The notes under the pieces: model-generated | The model's database searches: none | What the model was told of the DNA's origin: nothing | What the model saw: the letters and a program-made list of their open reading frames with translations, nothing else | Shown: one piece after another, positions 25,715-35,095 of the stretch | Layout: each line of letters starts with the position of its first letter | How positions within the stretch are numbered: the first letter of the stretch is position 1 | Position numbers and translations under genes: made by a program | DNA from: Rhabditoides inermis | Lineage: Eukaryota; Nematoda; Chromadorea; Rhabditida; Rhabditidae | Direction of reading: 5' to 3' | DNA length: 64,000 bases | Assembly (NCBI GenBank): GCA_963966185.1 | Contig: CAWZYM010000102.1 | Span: 275,001-339,000 of the forward strand

Positions 25715-25990
25715 TAAATATACAAAGAAGTTTTACAAGAAAAAAAGGGGGAAAGTGAGTCTAGACTGTTATTGATTGTCTATGACGCTAAGAATACGGG
25801 GGGCGACGCGCAAAGAAAACAACCACTCGGGACAGGGGAATGTGAAACGAATGATTTGAGAGTGGCGACTGCGAGGCTCATCGACTGTTTCGCGCAGATC
25901 AGTAGATCAGTAAGAGTGCAGAGATAGAGAGGGAATGGTAGCAGGTCATTTCAGAGTGTCAATGAAACGTTTGAATGTATTTTTGGTTTT

Positions 25991-26245
25991 TCATTTGTAT
26001 TTTAATAATAGTTGTTTATTACTAAGAATTGTTTTCGAAATTTGGAACATAACTTTGTCAGAGTTGTAACCATTTGCGATATATGTTTTATACAGTTGTT
26101 GGCATCTTTGTTGAAAGGTTAACTTCATAGTGCAACATCTGAATATTCGAATTATCTCTCCATGTAGACAATTCATAGCAATGCTTGACTTAATATTACT
26201 TTCACAGTGAGGATATGTATCTGATAACATCGAATGAGTAGTCAT
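25991..26245 (-). pseudogene. C-terminal thumb-like segment of the reverse transcriptase
   Basis: An 84-codon frame continues the RT after DVIRY with PHCESNIKSSIAMN, GEIIRIFRCC and FQQRCQQLY. This matches the C-terminal region that follows the palm in Penelope-like RTs. The same 61 codons recur intact at 29967-30152 in the upstream pseudo-LTR copy. Confidence 0.7.
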
Positions 26246-26957
26246 CTGTTTTATTGTAAAGTTCTGTTTTTATTAAATTATGTTCTATTTTGATGGTCAA
26301 ATCTAAGAATTCTGTCTCTTTAATCTGAGTACTAGTTTGTTCAAGAGTCAAAGAGTTGTGGTATATTTCGCTATTCATCTTAAGGACAATAGTGGAATTG
26401 GTTCGGTGTATTATTAGAATATCGTCCATATATCTGCATATTTTTGAATGAGTATTACTGAAATATTCTGAGTTTCGCATTATGTAAGTGTATTCCATGA
26501 AGGATAGTGTCAAATCGGCTAGAAGAGGTGAACAATTGTTACCTTGAGGAATACCGGATATTTGTTTGAAAATTAATCCTCCATATAGGGCATAACTGTT
26601 TTTCCATATATATTCAAGCATGAATTTAATATCATTTTTGTCATATGTATTTCCTGACTTTGTATCTGATGTGCTGTAGTAGACTTTCTTGAATCCAACC
26701 ACAATGAACTCTTTTTTGCTGTTCTTGAAGCATAGATCGATCAGTCCAAAGATGTTTTTGATTACTGATTCATGTGGTAGATTCGTAAAAAGGCTACTGA
26801 AGTCCGCAGAAAACAAATTATTTTGACTTGCGTTTTCTATTGAATTACACATTTGCAATACTTGCAAGCTGTTATTTATGGACCAAATTGGATTAATATT
26901 TGTGCGTTGTGTTATTGATTTACAGTAATTATGGAAATGGTGTTTAAAAAATGTCAA
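26202..26957 (-). pseudogene. Reverse transcriptase palm segment with YMDD
   Basis: A 251-codon frame carries the catalytic core: SADFSSLFTNLP with D52, the GIPQG loop (135-139) followed by NNCSPLLADL, and YMDD (176-179) followed by ILII. KETEFLDLTI (213-222) is the next RT motif. All three catalytic aspartates are present. The frame starts at a T-run (about 26945-26950) where the upstream reading frame slipped, and ends early because another frameshift separates it from the C-terminal segment. Confidence 0.85.
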
Positions 26958-27011
26958 TATTTTTTTGCATTTTTAGTAAAATGGGTTTTAAACTGCTGTT
27001 AAATGCTCCAG

Positions 27012-27377
27012 TTATGAAACGGAATTTATTGGATTTTTGTGCATTTTAGGGATTGCATAGATTTTGGGTAAAGCTTTATCATTGTCATCTGTTGCTAGTT
27101 TTAGAGAATTAGTTGTTAGCAAATGTCTGTTTATTATTTCATCTTCTTTTTCGCTCTGATATATATTGTAAGTTGAATAAATGGTTGTGTTTGTAACATA
27201 ATCATAACCTAATTCTTTATTCATAATTTGTAAATATAGTTTTTTGCAAGTGATAGCATAGTTTCCGGAGGCTTTATCAATACAAGTTATCACAAACTTA
27301 TCTTGTAAGGTTTTCAATTCTAGTGGCATGGTTTTTTCCTTGAACGGCGGAGGTTTGCATTTTTCATACCGTTTCAA
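27012..27377 (-). pseudogene. Reverse transcriptase fingers segment
   Basis: A 121-codon frame carries the early RT motifs: DKFVITCIDKASGNYAI (residues about 27-43) and ALPKIYAIPKMHKNP (about 103-117). The second matches the LPK-hx-PK-hHK signature of Penelope-like and telomerase-related RTs. After KNP the frame is lost; the next frame continues KFRFITGAFNSSLKP, which is the expected following motif. The frame was therefore broken by a small indel near 27020. Confidence 0.8.
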
Positions 27378-27389
27378 AAAATTAGTTTT

Positions 27390-27756
27390 TATCCTATTTT
27401 AAATTTCGAGGAGTATGTTACCGGGAATTTTGTAAACAGTGGATACTTTTTCCAAGTGCTGTTTAATTAGTTGCAATAGTTCTGTTGTGATATCTTCATC
27501 GATTATTGATTTAGGGGATCGATATTTGGTTTCTTTTATTATAATGCTTCTCAGGTTATTACTTTTTATTATGTTGGCGTTTCCAGAAACAATATGGTTA
27601 TAATGAGAGCCGATATATTATGGATATTGATTGCAGTAACATGTTGACGTGAGTATTGATTTGAATTTATTAGTAGTCAGATTGCGTAAGAATTTATTGT
27701 AGTTCATTATCATTGTACTGTCTGGAAGAGCGTAGGTGTATAGAGTTCGCGTTTTT
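27390..27756 (-). pseudogene. CxC linker between endonuclease and reverse transcriptase
   Basis: Translating the minus strand one frame away from the endonuclease gives a continuous domain: TLYTYALPDSTM, then a T-C-Y-C motif, then HNHIVSGN, NNLRSIIIKE and TKYRSP. The order C-x-C, H-(V/I)-V-(T/S)-G, basic LR, K(Y/F)R-P is what I recall of the short connecting domain of N-terminal-endonuclease Penelope elements. Two in-frame TAA codons (one soon after the C-Y-C motif, one after ILLEI) and the frameshift at its start mark it as a pseudogene. Confidence 0.7.
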
Positions 27757-28770
27757 TTAATGTTTTTCATTTGTTGATTTAAAGTATGAATTAAGTGAGC
27801 GATTTATTATTTTGGCTAAGTTTATATTTTCCATGAACTTACCATAATATTGTATTTTCAAATTGTGATATTTTTCAGGTTTAATTTCTGTCATTTTTTT
27901 ATAAACTAATGTTTTTGAAAGGATACAGAAAATTTTAAGTTGGAGAGTTTTATTCAAAAGGTTATAATTTTCATCATTCACCATGTAGTCCAAGAGAGTA
28001 TCAATGGCATGTTTATTAAGTGAATTGTAATATTTATATAGTTGTTTCCCTTCGAGTGTTTCTATTGTAGTTAAAATTTCTGAGTTTGTAATTGTATTTT
28101 TATATGCTGCAATACTTCTTCTTCTTTTTCCTCGATGTTTTTGTATATTTCTCGAGTTAGATATTTTCATACTAGTGAATGGATCATTTTCAATTTTACA
28201 TTTGTGTAAATCGATTACAGAAAGATTTCCAAATGTTTTAATTTGATCATTCAATCCTAGGGGATAAGCAGTTTTGATCAAGTTTATCCAAAAAAGTTCC
28301 TTTTCAAGTCTTACTTCAGTGTCACTGTTCTCTGGCTGATTGTCCAAAATAGTAATCTTGAATTCTTCACAATCATGGTCCGAGAGTTTGAAATGTTTGC
28401 TGAGAAAAGTATTTAACTTGTTGGTTTTAAAACTGTTCCTATGTGCGGACATTCTTTGTTTGAGTGTTTGTTTAGTTTCACCGACATACTGTAACTTGCA
28501 TTTACTACATGTTATGAGGTAAACCAAGTTCTTTGAAAGACAGTTGGAATCATCTGTTTTGAAAGTAGGTATATTTATTGACGTGCATGAACTTATGGTA
28601 TGTGAGTTGAATTCTAGTTTCGGACAAATTACACATCGTTTGTTATTACATCGTTTTCCGGTAAAGGTTGTGTTTCCGGGAAGATCAGCCTTTGTTTGCT
28701 TTCTATCTGTCTGCACACGTTGAATTTCCTTTAGTAGGTAGTATGGTTTATCGTTGTTTTTGTACAGCAT
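27757..28770 (-). CDS. GIY-YIG endonuclease part of a Naiad-type element
   Basis: A 337-codon open frame encodes the N-terminal endonuclease, expected to nick DNA at the insertion site. Cysteines at 41, 46 and 49 form a small cluster. The GIY-YIG core starts with VYL (83-85) and YVG (95-97), followed by ET, the conserved arginine R106 and the glutamate region around E156/E158. C88, C91, H110 and H126 fit the CCHH motif of Penelope endonucleases. PLGLN (170-174) closes the domain; the rest is a basic, lysine-rich linker. An in-frame TAA lies immediately before the ATG. The frame ends in a run of A's where the protein should continue into the linker in another frame, so this is the intact first part of a broken gene. 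Confidence 0.85.
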   Translation of the reverse strand: MLYKNNDKPYYLLKEIQRVQTDRKQTKADLPGNTTFTGKRCNNKRCVICPKLEFNSHTISSCTSINIPTFKTDDSNCLSKNLVYLITCSKCKLQYVGETKQTLKQRMSAHRNSFKTNKLNTFLSKHFKLSDHDCEEFKITILDNQPENSDTEVRLEKELFWINLIKTAYPLGLNDQIKTFGNLSVIDLHKCKIENDPFTSMKISNSRNIQKHRGKRRRSIAAYKNTITNSEILTTIETLEGKQLYKYYNSLNKHAIDTLLDYMVNDENYNLLNKTLQLKIFCILSKTLVYKKMTEIKPEKYHNLKIQYYGKFMENINLAKIINRSLNSYFKSTNEKH

Positions 28771-29426
28771 TTAGAGGCAGCTGCGCCTGTTTTTGGGTAA
28801 AGGGTGAGAGCAGAACTGGTGTTTTCTAGAGTGTTCCTTGAGTACATTGCTGAGGCCAGAACCTGTCATCCCACCTTACAGCAATGGCAGTGAGCACCGC
28901 TCTCGTGCATCCGCGGGGTGTCTGCCCCATCCCACTGCCAACCTGAGTTCGGGGTGGGACCGCTTTGTGGTCAACACCGGGTATATCCTCCCTTGCAGTT
29001 ACTGTCTACTCTGGGTAGCATGAGTGATCATTGTGTGTTGTGTAGTCTGATTGGTCACAAGAGGTTGGGTGGTGTGCTGGCGGCGGAGAGAAGCGAGTGA
29101 TCGATCGCGAGTGTTCTTTGATCCCGCTACCCACACCTATTGTTCTTTGAGTGTTCATCGTGATGTGCGGTGCGCTCCAACCTGCCAACCGGCAAGCACA
29201 TCTAGTGTTCATTGATTAGTGCATAGGGGGTGATCCAAAGATCAAAGTTCATCGAATTCGACGATCGTGCGACTTATGTCAGTCACTCAAGTATTCGCGC
29301 GTACAAACAATTTACGCTGGAATGGCAGTGCAAAACATGATTTGATTCGGAAACAAATTTGTTTGTGTTTTAATTAGATTAATTTCAGATAATATTATAT
29401 AAAAAGGTAGCCCCATGCGGGGTAGT
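28771..29426 (-). other. Presumed 5' untranslated region of the Naiad-type element
   Basis: No coding motif is visible between the upstream pseudo-LTR and the endonuclease ATG. Open frames of 60-68 codons on either strand resemble nothing. The part near the junction contains a short palindrome (GCCCCATGCGGGG at about 29409). Confidence 0.5.
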
Positions 29427-30222
29427 TGCGTCAAAAGACAATTAATGTCCCATAAGGGACGTGGGTTGGTCATACGACCAAAGGGTAATGCTAAGAAAAG
29501 ACAGATCATACTGGGAAGAGGGTAATTTCTCCCCTCAAATCACCCAGCATCACTGCCAGATCTAATTACAAAAAAATCAAAAGAAGTTCTATTTCAAAAA
29601 ATCATAGCACACATCCGGTTTCGGTCCCTTCCACCAGACCGGATGTGTGAACCTACCAGCCGGGACCATCATCAGTGATGAGCTGGTAGGTAAATATACA
29701 AAGAAGTTTTACAAGAAAAAAAGGGGGAAAGTGAGTCTAGACTGTTATTGATTGTCTATGACGCTAAGAATACGGGGGGCGACGCGCAAAGAAAACAACC
29801 ACTCGGGACAGGGGAATGTGAAACGAATGATTTGAGAGTGGCGACTGCGAGGCTCATCGACTGTTTCGCGCAGATCAGTAGATCAGTAAGAGTGCAGAGA
29901 TAGAGAGGGAATGGTAGCAGGTCATTTCAGAGTGTCAATGAAACGTTTGAATGTATTTTTGGTTTTTCATTTGTATTTTAATAATAGTTGTTTATTACTA
30001 AGAATTGTTTTTGAAATTTGGAACATAACTTTGTCAGAGTTGTAACCATTTGCGATATATGTTTTATACAGTTGTTGGCATCTTTGTTGAAAGGTTAACT
30101 TCATAGTGCAACATCTGAATATTCGAATTATCTCTCCATGTAGACAATTCATAGCAATGCTTGACTTGATATTACTTTCACAGTTAGGATATCTGATAAC
30201 ATCGAATAAGTAGTCATCTGTG
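29427..30222 (-). repeat. Pseudo-LTR, upstream copy (truncated element)
   Basis: Repeats 25448-26249 with only scattered differences, including a 61-codon remnant of the RT C-terminus (29967-30152). Similarity stops at about 30222 (GTCATCTGTGTTA) and at 29427 (TGCGTCAAAAGAC). Confidence 0.9.
29608..29690 (-). other. Paired hairpins, second copy
   Basis: Identical copy of the structure at 25632-25714, in the upstream pseudo-LTR. Confidence 0.6.
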
Positions 30223-30415
30223 TTATGTACAAATGAACAAAAAACTCATATCGTAACCAGTGTGTACCGCTTTCTTGAGCCATTTTCCATCCTTGCGATT
30301 ATACTAGAAATAATTTCTTTTTCTTATTCTCCCAGCACGTGAACATCTCAATCTTTCTCTCATTGCACACAGAGTACATTTTGTCTGATTCTACATCCTT
30401 TAAATTAAATTTCGA
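30223..30415. other. Short unassigned spacer
   Basis: Between the Penelope-like element and the next Helitron-like 5' end. Nothing recognisable. Confidence 0.5.
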
Positions 30416-30725
30416 TCGCCACTCTCCCCCCTAAAATTTCCTATGGAGTTTGTCCAGTCTCAGAACTCATTACTGAGTAGAGTCTCATGGCTCTCCTTTT
30501 GGGGTTAAACATTGTTGGGGTCTGGCACGCAATCGTTTCTTTGACACCTCATTTGCATATTCCATATTTGGTAAAAATTTTGCACCCCTGTAACTTTTTA
30601 CTGAGCGCGAGTTGATAGCTGGATTTTGTAATTTAATTATCAGTACCTTAACACCTTTCACTGTGAATTTTTCCAGATTTTTATCTAATTTTTGAATTAG
30701 AGAGGGCGCGCAGCGCCCTCTCTCT
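30416..30725 (+). mobile_element. Helitron-like 5' end fragment (E1)
   Basis: Starts TCGCCACTCTCCCCC after an A, followed by TAAAATTTCCTATGG, the shared 5' terminus of the plus-strand elements. It ends near a GC-rich hairpin (30699-30723, 11-bp stem, GCA loop), but the bases after it are CTTGG, not CTAG. It is either a short element with a mutated 3' end or a truncated copy. Confidence 0.55.
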
Positions 30726-31079
30726 TGGGTTAAAATAAGGCTCGCGCCAGAATTTTCAAGTAGCGATATCCAAAGGACATGTTAGCAACAATGTGAAGTC
30801 TTCCAATTTATGTTAGTTAGATTCGCACGGTTCCATAGGGCAGATCACTAATTGACGGCATCTTTGTATCTTTTCTCCGAAAGAAGTTATGAGCGATCTC
30901 GCACTCGCACTAGGCGAAAGGCCAGCGTGTGGGTGGGTGGGTGGGTGGGTGTCGTTTCCAGTCACGCTAGCTGATAGCTAGCCCTCTGCTGGCGGGCGAG
31001 CGCGAGAGCACGCGAGAGAGCACGCTGTTTGGAGAGAGACAGATGTACTTTAGTGGCTGCGATCAGTAGGAATTTAGTA
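30726..31079. other. Unassigned DNA with a (GGGT)5 tract
   Basis: No gene seen. At 30930-30950 five GGG runs separated by single T's could fold into a G-quadruplex. A palindrome CTAGCTGATAGCTAG lies just downstream. Confidence 0.5.
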
Positions 31080-33166
31080 AGGGGAGAGAGAAAGAGAGAA
31101 CGAGAGAACGAGAGAACGAGAGAACGAGAGAACGATATAACGAGAGAAAAGGAGAAAAAGAGAGGAGGGAAGGAGGGAAGGAGAGACGGAGAGAACGAGA
31201 GAACGAGAGAAGGATAGAAAGAGAGAACGAGAGAACGAGAGAACCAGAGAAAGAGAGAAAGATATAAAAAGAGAACGAGAGAGCTAGAGAACGAGAGAAA
31301 GAGAGAAAGGGAGAAGGAGGGATGGAGAGAAGAAGAGAAGGATAGAAAGAGAGAACGAGAGAACTAGAGAACGAAAGAAAGAGAGAAAGAGAGAAAGAGA
31401 GAAAGAGATAAAGAGATAAAGAGAGAACGAGAGAAAGCGAGAACGATATAACGAGAGAATTAGAGAACGAGAGAAAGAGAGAATGGGAGGAGGAGGGAAG
31501 GAGGGAAGGAGAGAAAGAGAGAACGAGAAAACGAGAAAACGAGAGAAAGAGAAAACGAGAGAAAGAGAGAACGATATAACGAGAGAGCTAGAGAACGAGA
31601 GAAAGAGAGAAAGGGAGAAGGAGGGAAGGAGGGATGGAGAGAAGAGGGAGAAGGAGAGAAGAGAGAAGAGAAAGAGAGAAGGAGAGAAGAGAGAAAGAGA
31701 AGAGAGAGAAAGAGAGAAAGAGAGAAAGAGAGAAAGAGAGAAAGAGAGAAAGAGAGAAAGAGAGAAAGAGAGAAAGAGAGAAAGAGAGAAAGAGAGAAAG
31801 AGAGAAAGAGAGAAAGAGAGAAAGAGAGAAAGAGAGAGAGAGAGAGAAAGAGAGAAAGAGATAATGAGAGAACGAGAGAAAGAGAAACCGATAGAAAGAG
31901 AAAACGAGTGAAAGAGAGAACGATATAACGAGAGAACTAGAGAACGAGAGAAAGAGAGAAAGTGAGAAGGCGGGAAGGAGGGAAGGAAAGAAGGAGAGAA
32001 CGAGACAACGAGAGAACGAGACAACGAGACAACGAGAGAACGAGAGAACGAGAAAACGAGAGCACGAGAGAACGATATAACGATATAACGAGAGAAATAG
32101 AGAACGAGAGAAAGAGAGAAAGAGAGAAGGAGAGAAGGAGGGAAGAAGAGAAGGAGAGACGGAGAGAACGAGAGAACGAGAGAACGAGAGAACGAGAGAA
32201 GGATAGAAAGAGAGAACGAGATAAAGAGAGAACGAGAGAACGAGAGAACGAGAGAACGAGAAAACGAGAGAAAGAGAGAACAAGAGAAAGAGAGAACGAA
32301 AGAAAGAGAGAACGATATAACTAGAGAACGAGAGAACGAGAGAAAGAGAGAAGGAGGGTGGTAGGAGGGAAGGAGGGAAGAAGAGACGGAGAGACGGAGA
32401 AAACGAGAGAACGAGAGAACGAGAAACGAGAGAACGAGAGAACGAGAGAACGAGAGAACGAGAGAACGAGAGAAAGAGAGAAAGAGAGAACGAGAGAAAG
32501 AGAGAACTGGAGAACTAGAGAAAAAGAGAAAGGGAGAAGGAGGGAAGGAGGGAAGGAGAGAAGAAGAGAAGGAGACACGCGAGAACGAGAGAACGAGAGA
32601 ACGAGAGAACGAGAGAACGAGAGAACGAGAGAAAGAGAAAACGAAATAACGAGAGAACTAGATAACGAGAGAACGAGAGAAAGAGAGAAAGGGAGAAGGG
32701 GGGAAGGAGGGAAGGAGAGAAGGAGAGACGGAGAGACGGAGAGAACGAGAGAACGAGAGAACGAGAGAACGAGAGAAAGAGAGAAAGAGAGAAAAGAGAG
32801 AAAAGAGAGAACGAGAGAAAGAGAGAAAAGAGAGAAAGGGAGAACGAGAGAACGAGAGAACGAGAGAACTAGAGAACGAGAGAAAGAGAGAAAGGGATAA
32901 CGAGAGAACGAGAGAAAGAGAGAACGAGAGAAAGAGAGAACGAGAGAAAGAGAGAACGAGAGAAAGAGAGAACGAGAGAAAGAGAGAAGGAAAGAAGGAG
33001 GGAAGGAAGGAAGGAGGGAAGGAGAGGAGGAGAGGAGGAGAGAAGGGGAGAAGGAGAGAAGGAGGGAAGGAATGGGAGGAGAGAAGGAGGAAAGGAGAGG
33101 AGGAGAGAAGGAAAGAAGGAGAGAAGGAGGGAAGGAATGGAAGGAGAGAACGAGAGAACGAGAAAA
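31080..33166 (+). repeat. 2.1 kb purine-strand minisatellite
   Basis: The plus strand is almost entirely A and G with scattered C, built from short words such as GAGAGAAAGA, GAGAACGA and GAAGGAGG. Longer blocks (for example runs ending GATATAACGAGAGAACTAGAG) recur with variation, so it is a higher-order minisatellite, not a simple microsatellite. Open frames of up to 313 codons on either strand are low-complexity artefacts (Ser/Leu/Phe or Arg/Glu/Lys). Confidence 0.95.
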
Positions 33167-33273
33167 TATCGAATAAATTTTAAATGAAATTGATGAAATA
33201 ATGAGAGAAGAACATGTTACATGTATGAAGACGAGAGAGAAAATTTCTATGAAATTAAACAAAAGGACATATA

Positions 33274-33762
33274 TTATCTTTTAAAAGTACTTCCGTAAAA
33301 AGTGTTGTTTGTGTTAACCTGATTCAAGAAAAGCGCATGCATATATTATTAATTTTCGAAAAATCAAATCGTAAACACCTGAACATGAAAACTAACACAA
33401 ACTTGCTCTTTCAAAACGTTGAATAATTTTTGAATAATTAATGTTGAATAATTCCATGTTTTATTTTTTTGACATTTTTATACCTGAAACATTGAGTCAA
33501 ACAACATCACGAATAACATTTTATTTTACTGATAAACCATAAATAATAAACCGCAAAAAACACTAAATAAACAAAACAATCGTATTATTCTGAATGTTAC
33601 GTGTAACTATTCTATATTCGTTTGAAAGAGCAAGTTTGTGTTAGTTTTCATGTTCAGGTGTTTACGATTTGATTTTTCGAAAATTAATAATATATGCATG
33701 CGCTTTTCTTGAATCAGGTTAACACAAACAACACTTTTTACGGAAGTACTTTTAAAAGATAA
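33274..33762. mobile_element. MITE with perfect 142-bp inverted repeats
   Basis: The arms 33274-33415 and 33621-33762 are exact reverse complements, starting TTATCTTTTAAAAGTACTTC. The spacer of about 205 bp is AT-rich and non-coding. The left flank resembles the left flank of a related element at 55314, so the true end may lie further out; no clear target duplication was found. Confidence 0.85.
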
Positions 33763-33789
33763 TTTTTATTTGTTTTTGAAATTTCACTT

Positions 33790-35095
33790 TTAATGACTCA
33801 GAATCATATCAATTTAATAACTTGGTTCGTTTTTGAGCTAAAGGGTTCATACTCGGTACAAGTAACAAGTAAACAAGTTCGAAATTTTTGGTAAACAACA
33901 ACAGTAAACAAGTAAACAAATAAGTAAACACTTCCAAATCTCATTTTAAAGGTATCTAACGTGTACTAGACCAAGTACTGAGTTCATATTTGTTGTTTAC
34001 AAGTGAAGTAAACAAGTAAACAAACTTGTAAACAACTCAGAAATGTGTTTTAAAGATCTCTAACATATAGTACACAAAGTACTAAGATCGTTTTTATTGT
34101 TTATTTGGCATGTAAATAAGTAAACAAAAAAGTAAACAAGTACAAATCTCATTTAATAGGTATCTAACGTGTACTAGACCGGGTACTGAGTTCAGATTTG
34201 TTGTTTTGTATCTCATGTTGTAGTTATCGTTGGGGGTTGAGGTATGGAAATTAGATCCTAAGTGGTCCTGGCATGCAATCGTTCACCTGGGGTCCTGATC
34301 TGTTCATTCCTTAAATGGGTTCTCCCTGGAAAATTTGCATATTTGAGAACATAGAATCTGAGAGATGGCCAGTTCTATGTAAACTATGCTTCGTTTTCGA
34401 GCTATTGAGATGTCCTTTTAGGGTTAGGGTACTGTAGGGTCGGTGATTAAAATTTTTAAATATTGACTTCATTTGCATAATTCCAAATATGGTAATGTTG
34501 TATCTCGGTCAGTTTTGATGCCAAAGAGTCCAAACTTGGTATGTGACCTGGAGACAAGTCAGCGATGTTGTTGTTTATATGTTTGTCAACAAGTAAACAA
34601 ATTTGTAAACAAATTTAAAGTTTGTTATGAAGGTATCTAAGATGATGTAGACTTGGAGGCGAGTTCAAAAATGTTGTTTACAGGTGATGTAAACAAGTAA
34701 ACAACTTCGTAAACAACCTGAAAATGTGTTTCAAAGATGTCAGATGTTTAGTAACATTAATGGTGAGTTCAAAAATGTTGTTTACAGATGTTGTAAACAA
34801 GTGAACAAATCTGTAAACAACCTGAAAACGTGTTTTAAAGGTGTATAACGTGTAGCAGACTTAAAGGGGAGTTCAAAAATGTTGTTTACAGAGAGTGTAA
34901 ACAGGTAAACAAATTTGTAAACAACGTTCAATTGTCTTCATTTTTGGTATTTCGTCTTGTAATGTACTTCTCAGTTGGTCAAGAGGTTTGTGGACATAAC
35001 TTAGTTATGAAATTAGATTTTTGAGTGTAGTTTGAGAGTTGAGGCCGCCAAAGGCGGCCCTAGCCCGCGCGGCGCGCCAGCGCCGCTCGGGCTAG
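33790..35095 (+). mobile_element. Helitron-like element, 3' part (E2)
   Basis: The 3' end has a GC hairpin (about 35043-35059), CTAG (35060-35063), a second GC hairpin and CTAG (35092-35095), directly followed by the TCGCC start of E3. The last 900 bp (from about 34205) match E7 (44285-45189), but the part before that matches the body of other elements, so this copy is a chimera. Its 5' end is not recognisable. Dense GTAAACAA motifs fill the body. Confidence 0.7.
33850..34930 (+). repeat. GTAAACAA-rich repeats in E2
   Basis: Many copies of GTAAACAAGTAAACAA-type words within diverged units of about 100-190 bp that also carry TATCTAACGTGTACTAGAC. GTAAACA matches the forkhead consensus (RYAAAYA). 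Confidence 0.8.

Larger units (their letters stand above)
25448..26249 (-). repeat. Pseudo-LTR, downstream copy
   Basis: Nearly identical to 29427-30222 with a constant offset of about 3976 bp over most of its length. It includes the last 60 codons of the RT and the whole 3' region. In Penelope-like elements such pseudo-LTRs come from tandem insertion of a truncated copy upstream of a longer one. Confidence 0.9.
25443..30222 (-). mobile_element. Naiad-type Penelope-like retroelement, degenerate
   Basis: Read on the minus strand the order is: partial upstream copy (30222-29427), an untranslated region of about 650 bp, GIY-YIG endonuclease (28770-27757), a linker with a C-Y-C motif, reverse transcriptase fingers and palm (about 27410-26202), a thumb-like C-terminus (26245-25991) and a 3' region. 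Canonical Penelope elements have the endonuclease after the reverse transcriptase. An N-terminal endonuclease joined by a CxC linker is the published hallmark of the Naiad/Chlamys clade, and the retained CCHH cysteine/histidine pattern points to Naiad. Frameshifts and TAA stops break the frame at least five times, so the copy is dead. It abuts the 5' end of E0 at 25442/25443. Confidence 0.85.

Noticed and set aside
25991..28770. Selenocysteine-coding Naiad, as reported in clams and spiders
   Set aside because: The in-frame stops I can place are TAA, and the key cysteines of the endonuclease and linker are ordinary Cys codons.
28838..29212. Small frames on both strands near the Penelope-like 5' region
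   Set aside because: Short, overlapping and without similarity; treated as untranslated region.
31284..33262. Frames of 231-313 codons rich in Ser, Leu and Phe, or Arg and Glu
   Set aside because: Translation of a GA/CT minisatellite; no complexity, no domain, open in several frames at once.
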